A DNA stretch of 64,000 nucleotides from Ruminococcus flavefaciens (GCA_015067005.1 SVNH01000002.1:62001-126000), one strand, 5' to 3'; counted from the stretch's first letter, positions 51,793 through 61,337 are shown. Translations and numbers: made by a program. The notes: a model not told the origin generated them from the letters alone.

Positions 51793-53505
51793 TCAATAGT
51801 CCTTCTTCTTTCCGCAAAGCTTGCAAGTTTTGCCTATCATTTTGAAATCGCCGCCGCAGTACTGACACTTGTTATCAGCCTTTCTCTGCTCCACAACCAT
51901 ATTCTGGTATGCCGGGAACATTTTAAGGTTATCAACAAGACCTACCCATGTAACGTTAAGAAGCTTCGGGCAGTCTGTGAAAGGCGTTGTGATAGTCTTT
52001 ACTGTGGAAGGTATCTTTATGGATTCAAGGCTTGTACATCCGCTGAAATCGCCGATAGTCTGAACGCCCTCAGGAATATTGATAGCCTTGAGATTTATAC
52101 AGCCTCTGAAACCGTCAACGTGGGTAACGCTGTAAGGAACAGCGACTGTTCTGAGTGAAACGCAGTCCTTGAATGCGAATTCACCGATAGTCTTGACAGT
52201 CTTTGAAATGGTGAGGTTTGAGAGGTTAGTACAGCCTGAGAACGCATTGTTCTCGATAGCAGTAACGCCGTCCGGGATCTCGATAGTCTCGATCTTTTCA
52301 CATCCGGCAAAGGCGTATTTTCCGAGGACCTTGAGCGTATTCGGCAACCATATCTCTTCAAGGCTCTTACAGCCTGAAAATGCGAATGCGCGTATTTCGG
52401 TTATGCGGTTTGGCATTTCTACCTTTGCAAGGCTCTCGCACTCTGCAAAGGTACAGTCAGCGATAGATGTAACTGTATTCGGAAGAAGAATGCTCTTGAG
52501 ACTGGTACAGCCTCTGAATGCCCATTCACCGATAGATATTACATTTACCGGAATGTTGATTGATTCAAGTGCCGAACAGTTTCTGAAAGCATATCCGCCG
52601 ATCTTTGTAACGGTCTGCGGAAGTGTTATCGACTTGATAGTGGAGCAGTCCTCGAAAGCGTTATCAGCGATCTCGCGTACACCCTGAGGTATTTCAAGAT
52701 GCTCTGCCTTACCGGTATATTTTTCAAGAATATCGTACTTCATAACGAAATTTGAACTGATAGGCTGTTTCGGTGCAGGCTTTGGCTCTTCCGGTGTCTC
52801 AGCTGGCTTTGGAGTTTCCTTGACCTCGGCTGGCTTAGGTGCTTCCTTGACCTCAGCTGGCTTCGGTGCTTCCTTGACCTCAGCAGGCTTCGGCACTTCC
52901 TTGACCTCAGCTGGCTTTTGCTCTTCCTTGACCTCGGCTGGCTTAGGTGCTTCCTTGACCTCGGCTTGCTTCGGTGCTTCCTTGACCTCGGCTGGCTTAG
53001 GCTCTTCCTTGACCTCAGCAGGCTTAGGTGCTTCCTTAACCTCGACTGGCTTCGGAGCTTCCTTGACCTCAGCTGGCTTTGGAATTTCTTCCATTTTCAC
53101 AAGCTTTGGCGCTTCTTTAGCCTCGATCTTCTCAGGCTCTTTTTTAGCTGTTATCTGCTTAGGAGCTTCCTTTGCAGCTATCTTCTTAGGTTCTTCCTTT
53201 GCAGTTATCTGCTTCTGCATTTCTTTTGTCTCAGCAGGCTTCGGTGCCTCCTTGACTTCAGCAGGCTTCGGTGTCTCCTTGACCTCAGTCGGCTTCGGTG
53301 TCCCCTTGACCTCAGCAGGCTTCGGTGCCTCCTTCACCTTTACCTCGACCTTTTTACCCTCGCCGTGCTGCGATTCATTGTAAAAAGCTATCGCCTTGTC
53401 CACTATGAACGGCTTTTTACAGAATTTGCAGATCCAAGCATCTTCGGTATCGTTTACCTTCACACGCTTCTTACATTTGTAACATTTTGCAAAAACATAT
53501 GCCAT
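51793..53505 (-). CDS. Zinc ribbon-LRR_5 protein with decapeptide repeats
   Basis: This 570-residue protein lacks a signal peptide. It opens with a zinc ribbon (Cys8, Cys11, Cys26, Cys29). From about 55 to 255 it consists of about 20 tandem units close to PAEVKEAPKP. From about 258 to 540 BspA-type LRR_5 repeats follow (GYAFRNCSALESINIPVNV pattern). It ends in a second zinc ribbon, CQYC and CKLC. BspA-like LRRs are normally secreted or surface proteins that bind other proteins, so a cytoplasmic one is unusual. GGAGGG sets the start at 53505. The lipoprotein gene is cotranscribed downstream. The function is unknown. Confidence 0.85.
   Translation of the reverse strand: MAYVFAKCYKCKKRVKVNDTEDAWICKFCKKPFIVDKAIAFYNESQHGEGKKVEVKVKEAPKPAEVKGTPKPTEVKETPKPAEVKEAPKPAETKEMQKQITAKEEPKKIAAKEAPKQITAKKEPEKIEAKEAPKLVKMEEIPKPAEVKEAPKPVEVKEAPKPAEVKEEPKPAEVKEAPKQAEVKEAPKPAEVKEEQKPAEVKEVPKPAEVKEAPKPAEVKEAPKPAEVKETPKPAETPEEPKPAPKQPISSNFVMKYDILEKYTGKAEHLEIPQGVREIADNAFEDCSTIKSITLPQTVTKIGGYAFRNCSALESINIPVNVISIGEWAFRGCTSLKSILLPNTVTSIADCTFAECESLAKVEMPNRITEIRAFAFSGCKSLEEIWLPNTLKVLGKYAFAGCEKIETIEIPDGVTAIENNAFSGCTNLSNLTISKTVKTIGEFAFKDCVSLRTVAVPYSVTHVDGFRGCINLKAINIPEGVQTIGDFSGCTSLESIKIPSTVKTITTPFTDCPKLLNVTWVGLVDNLKMFPAYQNMVVEQRKADNKCQYCGGDFKMIGKTCKLCGKKKDY
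52790..53340. repeat. In-frame tandem repeats of about 30 bp
   Basis: About 18-20 imperfect units encode Pro-Ala-Glu-Val-Lys-Glu-Ala-Pro-Lys-type decapeptides. They are coding and not CRISPR. Near-identical units in the 52800-53070 half indicate recent expansion, while the 53080-53230 units have diverged (ITAKEEPK types). Confidence 0.9.
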
Positions 53506-53544
53506 ATTTTTACCCTCCATTTTTATGTCGCTATTATTACTCTA

Positions 53545-53573
53545 ATTATACATTAAATTTACTCTTTAGTCAA
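53545..53573 (-). promoter_or_regulatory. Sigma-A promoter of the LRR gene
   Basis: TTGACT (53568-53573) and TATAAT (53545-53550) are separated by 17 bp on the minus strand. Confidence 0.75.
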
Positions 53574-53632
53574 CAATATTTCAGTATTTTCGGTACTATC
53601 CAAGCAACTTTTGTTAAAATTCAATAAAAACA

Positions 53633-53654
53633 GCGGCTGCTTTTATACAGCCGC
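53633..53654 (-). terminator. Terminator of the pyr operon
   Basis: GCGGCTG pairs with CAGCCGC, followed on the minus strand by TGTTTTTATT. It is placed just after carB. Confidence 0.85.
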
Positions 53655-53661
53655 CGCAAAA

Positions 53662-56600
53662 TCATATCTTTGTAATATCTACAAGTTCAACATCATTGAT
53701 AGTACGTCCGGATTCAAGCACCTTTACAAGCGATTTTGCAGTATCTATCGCTGTAAGACTGCATATCGAACGCTCTATCGACTTTCTTCTCATCTTAACG
53801 CTGTCACGCTCCGGGAGACGTCCCTTTGCAGAGGTCGAGATAACATAGTGTATCTTTCCGCTGTCGAGAAGAGTTTCAACATTCGGCTCACCGTCCGAGA
53901 TCTTACGGACAAGGTTTGCTGCGATCATATTTCTGTGGAGTACGCTCTGAGTACCGGATGTTGCATAGAGTTCAAAGCCCATTCTTTCAAGCTTATCAGC
54001 TATCGGCAGAAGCTCCCTCTTATCCGAATCGCGTACTGAAAGAAGCACTCCGCCCTCGCGCTTGAGGTCAAATCCAGCCGCGATAAGTCCTTTGAGCAGT
54101 GCGTCCTCAAGATTTCTACCGATACCAAGACACTCACCGGTAGACTTCATCTCAGGTCCGAGCATAGTATCAACGTCTGTAAGCTTCTCGAAGCTGAATA
54201 CAGGCACCTTTACTGCAACATAGTCGCCAGCCGGGTAAAGACCACTCTCATAGCCCATATCCCTGAGTTTTTCGCCGAACATTATCCTTGTAGCGATGTC
54301 TACCATAGGTATACCGGTTACCTTGCTGATATAAGGCACTGTACGCGATGAACGCGGATTCACCTCGATAACGAATACCTCGTGGTTATATACAACGTAC
54401 TGGATATTGACAAGTCCGATGACATTGAGTTCCTTAGCGAGCAGACGTGTATACTCAACGATTATGCGCTTGATACGCTCTGAAAGGTGCTGTGCAGGAT
54501 AGATCGAAATCGAGTCACCGGAATGTACGCCGGCACGTTCGATATGCTCCATGATACCGGGAATGAGGAAGTCCTCACCGTCACAGATAGCATCAACTTC
54601 GACCTCAGTACCCATCATGTACTTATCAATGAGGACCGGATTCTCGATCATGTGACTTGTAATGATGCCCATATACTCAACAACATCAGCTTTTGAGTGG
54701 GCAATTATCATATTCTGTCCGCCGAGAACATAAGATGGTCTCAGGAGTACCGGGTAGCCAAGATCCTCAGCCGCTGCGACTGCCTCATCGGTAGTCATTA
54801 CTGTATGACCTGCCGGGCGCGGTATACCGCACTTTTCAAGCACTTCGTCAAAGCGCTCTCTGTCCTCGGCGGCGTCGATCATATCAGCGGATGTTCCGAG
54901 TATATTAACGCCCATATCAGAAAGGTGGCGTGTAAGCTTGATAGCAGTCTGTCCGCCGAACTGAACTACAACGCCGTAGGGCTGTTCAGTCTCGATTATG
55001 GACTCAACGTCCTCTTTGGTGAGCGGATCGAAGTAGAGACGGTCGCCGGTATCGAAGTCAGTGGAAACTGTCTCAGGGTTGTTATTGCAGATAACAGCCT
55101 CATAGCCAAGCTGTTTAAGAGTCCATACGCAGTGAACAGAGCAGTAGTCAAACTCGATACCCTGTCCGATACGGATAGGACCTGATCCGAATACGATGAC
55201 CTTCTTTTTGCCCTTGTCGGTACGCTCTATGAACTGCTTTGCCTCGTTCTCACTGTCGAAAGTGGAATAGAAGTAAGGTGTTTCAGCCTTGAACTCGCCG
55301 GCACAGGTATCGACCATTTTGTACACTGCGGATCTGTGCATCGGACACTTCTGTCCGGAAATACGCTCGATAGTGCTGTCGAGGTAGCCGTACTGCTTTG
55401 CGATGCTGTACTTTTCCTCTGTGAGTTCAGAGCCGTCAGCGAGCCACTTTTCGAGTTCAACAAGGTTCAGAAGCTTATAAAGGAACCAGTTGTCGATCAT
55501 AGTGATCTCGTGTATCTCTTCCGGAGTTATACCGCGTTTGAGCGCCTCAAATACGCAGAATGAACGCTCATCATCAATGACATGGAGCTTCTCGCGTATC
55601 TCCTCAGTTGTAAGCTTTTCGAGTTTCTTGAGGTTCATGGTATCAAGTCCGAGCTCGATAGAACGTACAGCCTTCATCATAGCCTGTTCAAAGCTTGTAC
55701 CTATCGCCATTACCTCACCGGTAGCCTTCATCTGTGTACCGAGATTGCGCTTAGCGTAAACGAATTTATCGAATGCCCATTTCGGGAACTTGATTACTAC
55801 ATAGTCGAGTGCAGGCTCAAAGCAGGCGTAGGTCTTTCCTGTTACCTGATTGATGATCTCATCAAGGGTGTAGCCGATAGCAATTTTTGCAGCAGTCTTT
55901 GCGATCGGGTAGCCGGTAGCCTTTGAAGCAAGTGCCGATGAACGCGATACACGCGGATTTACCTCGATAACTGCGTACTGGAAGCTTGTAGGATGAAGTG
56001 CGAACTGACAGTTGCAGCCGCCCTCTACCTTGAGCTCCTTGATAATGTTTATTGCTGCTGTACGAAGCATCTGATACTCTCTGTCGCTGAGAGTTACAGC
56101 AGGTGCGATAACGATACTGTCGCCGGTATGTACGCCGACCGGATCGAAGTTCTCCATAGAGCATACTGTAATTACATTGCCCTTAGCGTCACGGATGACC
56201 TCGAACTCTATCTCCTTCCAGCCGCTGATACACTTCTCAACGAGTATCTGGGTTATAGGAGAAAGTCTGAGACCGTTTGTAGCGATGTCGCGGAGCTCCT
56301 CCTCGTTCTGAGCGATACCGCCTCCTGTTCCGCCGAGAGTGAATGCAGGACGCACAATCACAGGATAGTGTATCACCTGTGCGAAGTCAACAGCGTCCTC
56401 GACTGTCTCGACTACCTTTGAAGGAATGACCGGCTCGCCGATCTTTTCCATAGTATCCTTGAAAGCCTGTCTGTCCTCAGCCTTGTGGATAGTAAGCGGA
56501 TCAGCACCGAGCAGCTTCACATTATGCGAATCAAGGAAGCCCTCCTCAGCGAGCTGCATGGAAAGTGTAAGACCTGTCTGACCGCCGAGCGTGGACAGAA

Positions 56601-56856
56601 GGCTATCCGGCTTTTCGATCTCGATTATACGCTTTACAACATCAAGTGTAAGCGGCTCGATGTAGACCTTGTCAGCCATAGCCTTATCGGTCATGATAGT
56701 TGCAGGGTTGGAGTTAACAAGCACGACCTCAAGACCTTCCTGCTTGAGGGCACGGCAAGCCTGAGTGCCTGCATAGTCAAATTCGGCAGCCTGTCCGATA
56801 ACGATAGGACCTGAACCGATAACGAGTACCTTTTTTATATCACTTCTGAGTGGCAT
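53662..56856 (-). CDS. carB: Carbamoyl phosphate synthase large subunit
   Basis: CarB makes carbamoyl phosphate from bicarbonate, ammonia delivered by CarA, and two ATP. Its two homologous ATP-grasp halves are visible: GSGPIVIGQAAEFDYAG near residue 14 and GSGPIRIGQGIEFDYC near residue 562. A regulatory MGS-like domain is at the C-terminus. Its 1064 residues are standard. It is the last gene of the pyr operon, so this copy serves pyrimidine synthesis. A MITE-like element separates it from carA. Confidence 0.98.
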   Translation of the reverse strand: MPLRSDIKKVLVIGSGPIVIGQAAEFDYAGTQACRALKQEGLEVVLVNSNPATIMTDKAMADKVYIEPLTLDVVKRIIEIEKPDSLLSTLGGQTGLTLSMQLAEEGFLDSHNVKLLGADPLTIHKAEDRQAFKDTMEKIGEPVIPSKVVETVEDAVDFAQVIHYPVIVRPAFTLGGTGGGIAQNEEELRDIATNGLRLSPITQILVEKCISGWKEIEFEVIRDAKGNVITVCSMENFDPVGVHTGDSIVIAPAVTLSDREYQMLRTAAINIIKELKVEGGCNCQFALHPTSFQYAVIEVNPRVSRSSALASKATGYPIAKTAAKIAIGYTLDEIINQVTGKTYACFEPALDYVVIKFPKWAFDKFVYAKRNLGTQMKATGEVMAIGTSFEQAMMKAVRSIELGLDTMNLKKLEKLTTEEIREKLHVIDDERSFCVFEALKRGITPEEIHEITMIDNWFLYKLLNLVELEKWLADGSELTEEKYSIAKQYGYLDSTIERISGQKCPMHRSAVYKMVDTCAGEFKAETPYFYSTFDSENEAKQFIERTDKGKKKVIVFGSGPIRIGQGIEFDYCSVHCVWTLKQLGYEAVICNNNPETVSTDFDTGDRLYFDPLTKEDVESIIETEQPYGVVVQFGGQTAIKLTRHLSDMGVNILGTSADMIDAAEDRERFDEVLEKCGIPRPAGHTVMTTDEAVAAAEDLGYPVLLRPSYVLGGQNMIIAHSKADVVEYMGIITSHMIENPVLIDKYMMGTEVEVDAICDGEDFLIPGIMEHIERAGVHSGDSISIYPAQHLSERIKRIIVEYTRLLAKELNVIGLVNIQYVVYNHEVFVIEVNPRSSRTVPYISKVTGIPMVDIATRIMFGEKLRDMGYESGLYPAGDYVAVKVPVFSFEKLTDVDTMLGPEMKSTGECLGIGRNLEDALLKGLIAAGFDLKREGGVLLSVRDSDKRELLPIADKLERMGFELYATSGTQSVLHRNMIAANLVRKISDGEPNVETLLDSGKIHYVISTSAKGRLPERDSVKMRRKSIERSICSLTAIDTAKSLVKVLESGRTINDVELVDITKI

Positions 56857-56874
56857 ACTATTTACCTCCGTATT

Positions 56875-57006
56875 CTTAATTCGGAATTCTGGATTCGTAA
56901 TTAGGAATTATGGCGTCGGCTTTACCGAATGATTTTAATATTGTGAGCGTAAGCGAACACATTAATTCCGCATTCCTAATTAATTTAAGCATTCCGAATT
57001 TCTGAT
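56875..57006. repeat. MITE-like element between carA and carB
   Basis: Ends containing AATTCGGAATT-like and CATTCCGAATT-like inverted repeats flank two small hairpins, TCGG-CCGA and GAGCGTAAGCG. The core shares CACATTAATTCCG and the same order of parts with the element at 58173-58254. No coding capacity was seen. Confidence 0.6.
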
Positions 57007-58104
57007 TTATTTCTGCATTTTATTAACGAATTCATCAAACAGATACGATGTATCCAGCGGACCGCCGTGGGCTTCCGGATGGAACTGCACCGTAAATGCA
57101 TTGACTGAGGTATAGCGTATGCCCTCACAGGTCTTGTCATTGGCATTGATATGCGAAACGTGTCCGACAGCCGGATCAATGCTGTCGCCTACTACTGCAT
57201 AACCGTGGTTCTGGCTGGTAACATAGGTAAGACCGCTCTCAATGTCGATAACAGGCTGGTTTGCGCCTCTGTGACCGTATTTGAGTTTTTCAGTCCTGCC
57301 GCCGTTGGCAAGAGCCATGAGCTGATGTCCGAGGCAGATACCGAATATCGGTATGCCAAGCTTTTCGATCTCCTTGATATTATCAATTATCTCAACATTT
57401 TCAGCCGGATCTCCGGGGCCGTTTGAAAGCATTATTCCGTCCGGAGCGATCTTTGCGACCTCTTCGGCAGTTGTGTAAGCCGGAACTACAATCACCTCGC
57501 AGCCGCGCTTTACAAGTTCCTGACGTATATTGCGCTTATAGCCGAAATCAAACAGCACAACACGGTATTTCTTCTCCTCAGGTTCATATGTGAGAGTTTC
57601 TGTATTTGTGACGTTCTTTACAGCGTCCCTGACTGAGAAAGCGCGTATCTGCTCAAGGAGCTCATCCTTCTTCGCATAAACGTCCTCAGTTGTGATAACG
57701 CCGTTCATTACGCCGGCTTCACGGATAGTACGTGTAAGGCAGCGTGTGTCAATATTATTGATACCGATTATGTTGTGCTCTTTAAGGAAGTCGTTGATAT
57801 TGCCCTCGCAGCGGAAATTTGAAGGCGCATTGCACCATTCCCTTACGATATAGCCGGATACATAGGACTTTGCAGATTCGTTGTCCTGAGAGTTAACGCC
57901 GTAGTTTCCGATAAGAGGAAAAGTCTGGGTAACTATCTGACCGTAGTAGCTCGGATCAGTAAGAGTTTCCTGATAGCCGGTAAGACCTGTTGTAAAAACT
58001 ACCTCGCCGATCACAGTACCCTTTGCGCCGAAGCTTCTGCCCTCAAACACCTGTCCGTTGGCAAGGAGAAGGTAAGCTTTCTCGCTCATGTTGAATAATG
58101 ACAT
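57007..58104 (-). CDS. carA: Carbamoyl phosphate synthase small subunit
   Basis: CarA is the class I glutamine amidotransferase that feeds ammonia to CarB. The N-terminal domain opens with YLLLANGQVFEG. The C-terminal domain has ICLGHQ with the nucleophile Cys, and FHPEA for the His-Glu pair. Its 365 residues are normal when the ATG at 58104 (AAAGGA upstream) is used; the frame extends to 58239 only through the repeat region. It lies between two MITE-like elements in the pyr operon. Confidence 0.97.
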   Translation of the reverse strand: MSLFNMSEKAYLLLANGQVFEGRSFGAKGTVIGEVVFTTGLTGYQETLTDPSYYGQIVTQTFPLIGNYGVNSQDNESAKSYVSGYIVREWCNAPSNFRCEGNINDFLKEHNIIGINNIDTRCLTRTIREAGVMNGVITTEDVYAKKDELLEQIRAFSVRDAVKNVTNTETLTYEPEEKKYRVVLFDFGYKRNIRQELVKRGCEVIVVPAYTTAEEVAKIAPDGIMLSNGPGDPAENVEIIDNIKEIEKLGIPIFGICLGHQLMALANGGRTEKLKYGHRGANQPVIDIESGLTYVTSQNHGYAVVGDSIDPAVGHVSHINANDKTCEGIRYTSVNAFTVQFHPEAHGGPLDTSYLFDEFVNKMQK

Positions 58105-58172
58105 GGATATCATTCCTTTCGCAGTATTCGCAGATATATTATCAAAACTCACGCCATTGTGAGATGACTTTT

Positions 58173-58254
58173 TTAATTCATAATTCGGAATTTCGGTATC
58201 GCCTCCGGCGATGAATTTAAACCGTGCCGTAAGGCACACATTAATTCCGAATTA
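58173..58254. repeat. MITE-like element between pyrF and carA
   Basis: AATTCGGAATT at one end and AATTCCGAATT at the other form terminal inverted repeats. Between them are two hairpins, TCGCC-GGCGA and GTGCC-GGCAC. It shares its layout and CACATTAATTCCG with the element at 56875-57006. Confidence 0.65.
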
Positions 58255-59181
58255 TTATTTAAGGTTGATGTACTGACAGATGTCGTCTCTCATGCGGATG
58301 ACTTCGCGTCTTGCAGCCTTAGCGAATTCGCGTTCATCGCAGCCTTCCTTCTTGTATGCACACATAACTGCGCGTGAGGAATTTACGATAGCACCGAGAC
58401 CGTTCTCATCGAAGCCGCCCTTCAGACCTTCTGCGCCGCCGCCCTGTGCGCCGTATCCCGGTACAAGGAACATTGTATGCGGAAGTCTCTTTCTGAGCTC
58501 TGTGAGCATTTCCGGATATGTAGCACCAACTACTGCGCCGACTGCGGAATAGCCGAACTTTCCTATTGTATCCTCTCCCCACTTCTCACACATATCACCC
58601 ATTGTCTCGTAGATAGTGCGGCCGTCAGCAAGCTTCATGTCCTGAAGTTCGCCGGAAGAAGGATTGGAGGTCTTGACAAGCACGTATATACCCTTGTCGC
58701 GGTCCTTGCAGACCTTGAGCAGAGGTGAGATACCATCAGTACCAAGATAGCCGTTTACTGTAAGAGCATCCGCGCCGAAGGGCTCGACCTCGTTCTCACC
58801 TACCATAGTTGTACCGATATGAGCATTGGTATAAGCTTCCATAGTTGCGCCGATGTCATTGCGCTTACCGTCAGTTATAACGAACATACCGTTGAGCTTT
58901 GCATAGCGGATAGTCTTTTCAAGTGTACGGACACCATAATGGCCGTACATCTCATAGTAAGCAGCCTGCGGCTTGATAGCCGGAACGATGTCGTGTATCT
59001 CATCAATGATAGCCTGATTGAAAGTGTATATAGCCTTTGCAGCAGCTTTTAATGTCCAGCCGTCATCATCAAGATAGCGGCGCTGGATGTACTGCGGAAC
59101 GTATTCAAGTTTCGGATCGAGACCTACAACAGTAGGATTTTTGAGTTCGATGATCTTTTCGATAAGTCTGTCAAATGACAT
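58255..59181 (-). CDS. pyrF: Orotidine 5'-phosphate decarboxylase, type 2
   Basis: PyrF removes CO2 from OMP to give UMP. The long type-2 form (308 residues) is present, with GLDPKLEYVP at the start, KPQAAYYE and the catalytic DGKRNDIG. AAAGGAGG precedes the ATG. It follows pyrC by 16 bp. Confidence 0.96.
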   Translation of the reverse strand: MSFDRLIEKIIELKNPTVVGLDPKLEYVPQYIQRRYLDDDGWTLKAAAKAIYTFNQAIIDEIHDIVPAIKPQAAYYEMYGHYGVRTLEKTIRYAKLNGMFVITDGKRNDIGATMEAYTNAHIGTTMVGENEVEPFGADALTVNGYLGTDGISPLLKVCKDRDKGIYVLVKTSNPSSGELQDMKLADGRTIYETMGDMCEKWGEDTIGKFGYSAVGAVVGATYPEMLTELRKRLPHTMFLVPGYGAQGGGAEGLKGGFDENGLGAIVNSSRAVMCAYKKEGCDEREFAKAARREVIRMRDDICQYINLK

Positions 59182-59197
59182 ATTTTTCCTCCTTTGG

Positions 59198-60472
59198 TCA
59201 GTTGGTTGGATATTCGTATCTGATTATGCCTTTTGATATTGTCATAAGGGCTTTGCCTGTAAGAGTCATGCCCTTGAAAACTGAATTATGCGATTTGGAA
59301 TGAAGCTTTTCCGGCTCGACTGTCCACTTTTTCTCAGTATCAACGAGTACGAGATCAGCGGTGCTTCCCTCTGTTACACCCGGTATATCAAGACCGAGTA
59401 TCTTTCGCGGATTTATGCACATCAGCTCGACAACTTTATTGAGTGTTATCTCGCCTGTGTGATAGAGAGCGGTAAGAGTTGCAGCAAGAGATGTTTCAAG
59501 TCCGACTACACCGTTAGGTGCCTTTTCAAAGTCAGCTTTTTCATCAGCAGCATGAGGTGCATGGTCGGTGATTATGCAGTCGATAGTGCCGTCTTTAATG
59601 CCGTCGATTATTGCACTTACATCCTCGGGAGTTCTGAGCGGAGGATTCATGCGATAATCCGCATCACGCTTTTCGAGCAGTTCGTCAGTAAGCATGAAGT
59701 AGTGCGGAGCGGTCTCGCAGGTGACTTTAACTCCACGCGATTTCGCAAATCTTATCATCGCAGTGCTGCCCTCAGTGCTGACATGACAAATATGTATCCT
59801 TGCGTCAACAGACGAAGCAAGTATCATCTCACGCGCGGTTATGTAGTCCTCAGAGGCTCTGTCCATTCCCTTAACGCCAAGCTTTTCGGAAACAGCGCCC
59901 TTATTCATGATACCGCCGTTTATAATGCTCAGGTCCTCGCAGTGTGAGGCTACGAGAAGTCCGTTGGACTTTGAAAGCTCAAGTGCCTTCCGCATCATTT
60001 CTGCGTTCTCAACAGGTCTGCCGTCATCAGAGATACAGATACAGCCTGCTTCCTTCAGCGCTTCATAGTCGCAGAGTCCGTTTCCGCTCATACCGCCGGT
60101 AATGCATCCGACCGGATAAACATCAACACCTGTACCTTCGGCTTTGTTCCTGATATAGCGTATGATCTCAGGATCATCGCAGGGCGGCTTTGTATTCGGC
60201 ATTGCAAGAACACCGGTAACTCCACCTGCAAGCGCTGCCGAGCAGCCGGTCAGTACATCTTCCTTGTGAGTCTGTCCGGGATCGCGGAAGTGAACGTGCA
60301 TATCGAACAATGACGGCATCAGCACAAGACCTGTTCCGTCTATGACACGGTCAGCGCTTACATCGAGCGATGTACCGGTCTTTGTGATCTTACCGTCACT
60401 AATGAAAACATCAGTGATATTATCGCTGGCAGCATCGACTGCGCGGACGTTCTTTATAAGTATCGTTGACAT
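59198..60472 (-). CDS. pyrC: Dihydroorotase
   Basis: This zinc enzyme cyclises carbamoyl aspartate to dihydroorotate. DMHVHFRDPGQTHKED holds the first metal ligands, then HCED, HICHVST and ITDHAPH. Its 424 residues fit the type I enzymes common in Firmicutes. TAGGAGG lies upstream. pyrB, pyrD and pyrE are not in this window. Confidence 0.96.
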   Translation of the reverse strand: MSTILIKNVRAVDAASDNITDVFISDGKITKTGTSLDVSADRVIDGTGLVLMPSLFDMHVHFRDPGQTHKEDVLTGCSAALAGGVTGVLAMPNTKPPCDDPEIIRYIRNKAEGTGVDVYPVGCITGGMSGNGLCDYEALKEAGCICISDDGRPVENAEMMRKALELSKSNGLLVASHCEDLSIINGGIMNKGAVSEKLGVKGMDRASEDYITAREMILASSVDARIHICHVSTEGSTAMIRFAKSRGVKVTCETAPHYFMLTDELLEKRDADYRMNPPLRTPEDVSAIIDGIKDGTIDCIITDHAPHAADEKADFEKAPNGVVGLETSLAATLTALYHTGEITLNKVVELMCINPRKILGLDIPGVTEGSTADLVLVDTEKKWTVEPEKLHSKSHNSVFKGMTLTGKALMTISKGIIRYEYPTN

Positions 60473-60510
60473 ATATCCTCCTATCTGTAATAATTCGTGA
60501 ATGTTTGTAT

Positions 60511-61014
60511 TCAGCTGAATATTGAGACCGTATCACAGCCGTCTATCTCCATGACAGAGACCTTGACTTTCTCGCTGTGTGACGTTGGAAGATTTTTTCC
60601 AACGTAATCAGGTCTTATCGGCAGTTCCCTGTGACCTCTGTCCACGAGGACAGCAAGCTGGACAGAACGCGGTCTGCCGCGCTTGATTATGGCTTCAAGA
60701 GCTGCGCGGGAGCTTCTTCCGGTAAAGATGACATCGTCCACGATGATAACGTTCCTGTCCCTGACATCAAACGTTATATCGGTACGTTCAGCATTTCCGC
60801 TGTGGGCTTTGTCGTCGCGGTAGGGGGTGATGTCTATCTGTCCGAACGGGACTTCCACACCTTCAAGTTCAGAGATCTTTTCAGCGATACGCTTGCCTAT
60901 CGTGACGCCTCTTGAAATTATCCCGACAACGCAAAGATCCTCAGCACCCTTGTTATGCTCGATTATCTCATATGAGATCCTTGCAATGGCTCGCTGCATA
61001 GCTTTTTCGTCCAT
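60511..61014 (-). CDS. pyrR: Pyrimidine regulator PyrR
   Basis: PyrR binds UMP and then the pyr mRNA leader, promoting termination. It also has weak uracil phosphoribosyltransferase activity. The PRPP motif VIIVDDVIFTGRS and ISRGV are present. The start is unusual. ATG at 61014 would remove about seven residues (EKKRIIM) that match the usual PyrR N-terminus. A CTG at 61035 lies eight bases after AGGAG and would restore them, so the true protein may begin there. It is the first gene of the operon and sits just after its own attenuator. Confidence 0.93.
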   Translation of the reverse strand: MDEKAMQRAIARISYEIIEHNKGAEDLCVVGIISRGVTIGKRIAEKISELEGVEVPFGQIDITPYRDDKAHSGNAERTDITFDVRDRNVIIVDDVIFTGRSSRAALEAIIKRGRPRSVQLAVLVDRGHRELPIRPDYVGKNLPTSHSEKVKVSVMEIDGCDTVSIFS

Positions 61015-61059
61015 AATGATACGTTTTTTCTCCAGATCTCTCACTCCTTCCGGCAACAA

Positions 61060-61180
61060 AAATACCCGCCTGCGGCACAGACGGGTACACTTATAGTTAT
61101 AGCTAATGTATGTATAGTTATAGCATATGAAGCTTCGCCTTGCCGACCTCACAGGATCGAATTAAAGGGTAGTTATATCA
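61060..61180 (-). promoter_or_regulatory. PyrR-binding attenuator leader
   Basis: GATCCTGTGAGGTC at 61145-61158 (minus strand) fits the PyrR recognition loop ARUCCNGNGAGGYU. Downstream a terminator hairpin (61064-61086, ACCCGTCTG with CAGGCGGGT, then TATTTTTG) includes a G-U pair only on this strand. Between them CTATAACTATA is repeated twice. With UMP, PyrR binding should stabilise the anti-antiterminator and end transcription. Confidence 0.9.
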
Positions 61181-61193
61181 TAAAACTGTAACC

Positions 61194-61222
61194 ATTATAA
61201 CATATCGTGATACGTTTGTCCA
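61194..61222 (-). promoter_or_regulatory. Sigma-A promoter of the pyr operon
   Basis: TGGACA (61217-61222) and TATAAT (61194-61199) are separated by 17 bp on the minus strand. Confidence 0.8.
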
Positions 61223-61257
61223 GTATTTTTGAAAAAATAATTTCTTCCTCAAAGATG

Positions 61258-61286
61258 TTTACAAATATGCAAAAGTGTTATATAAT
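61258..61286 (+). promoter_or_regulatory. Sigma-A promoter of radC
   Basis: TTTACA (61258-61263) and TATAAT (61281-61286) are separated by 17 bp. It diverges from the pyr promoter. Confidence 0.75.
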
Positions 61287-61337
61287 ATTATTGTATATTC
61301 TGGCAAGAAAAGTATTATTTTCAGGAGAGTTATCATC

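Noticed and set aside
52790-53340. About 20 regular 30-bp repeats resembling a CRISPR array
   Set aside because: The repeats are contiguous without spacers, stay in frame and encode PAEVKEAPKP-like decapeptides inside a complete gene.
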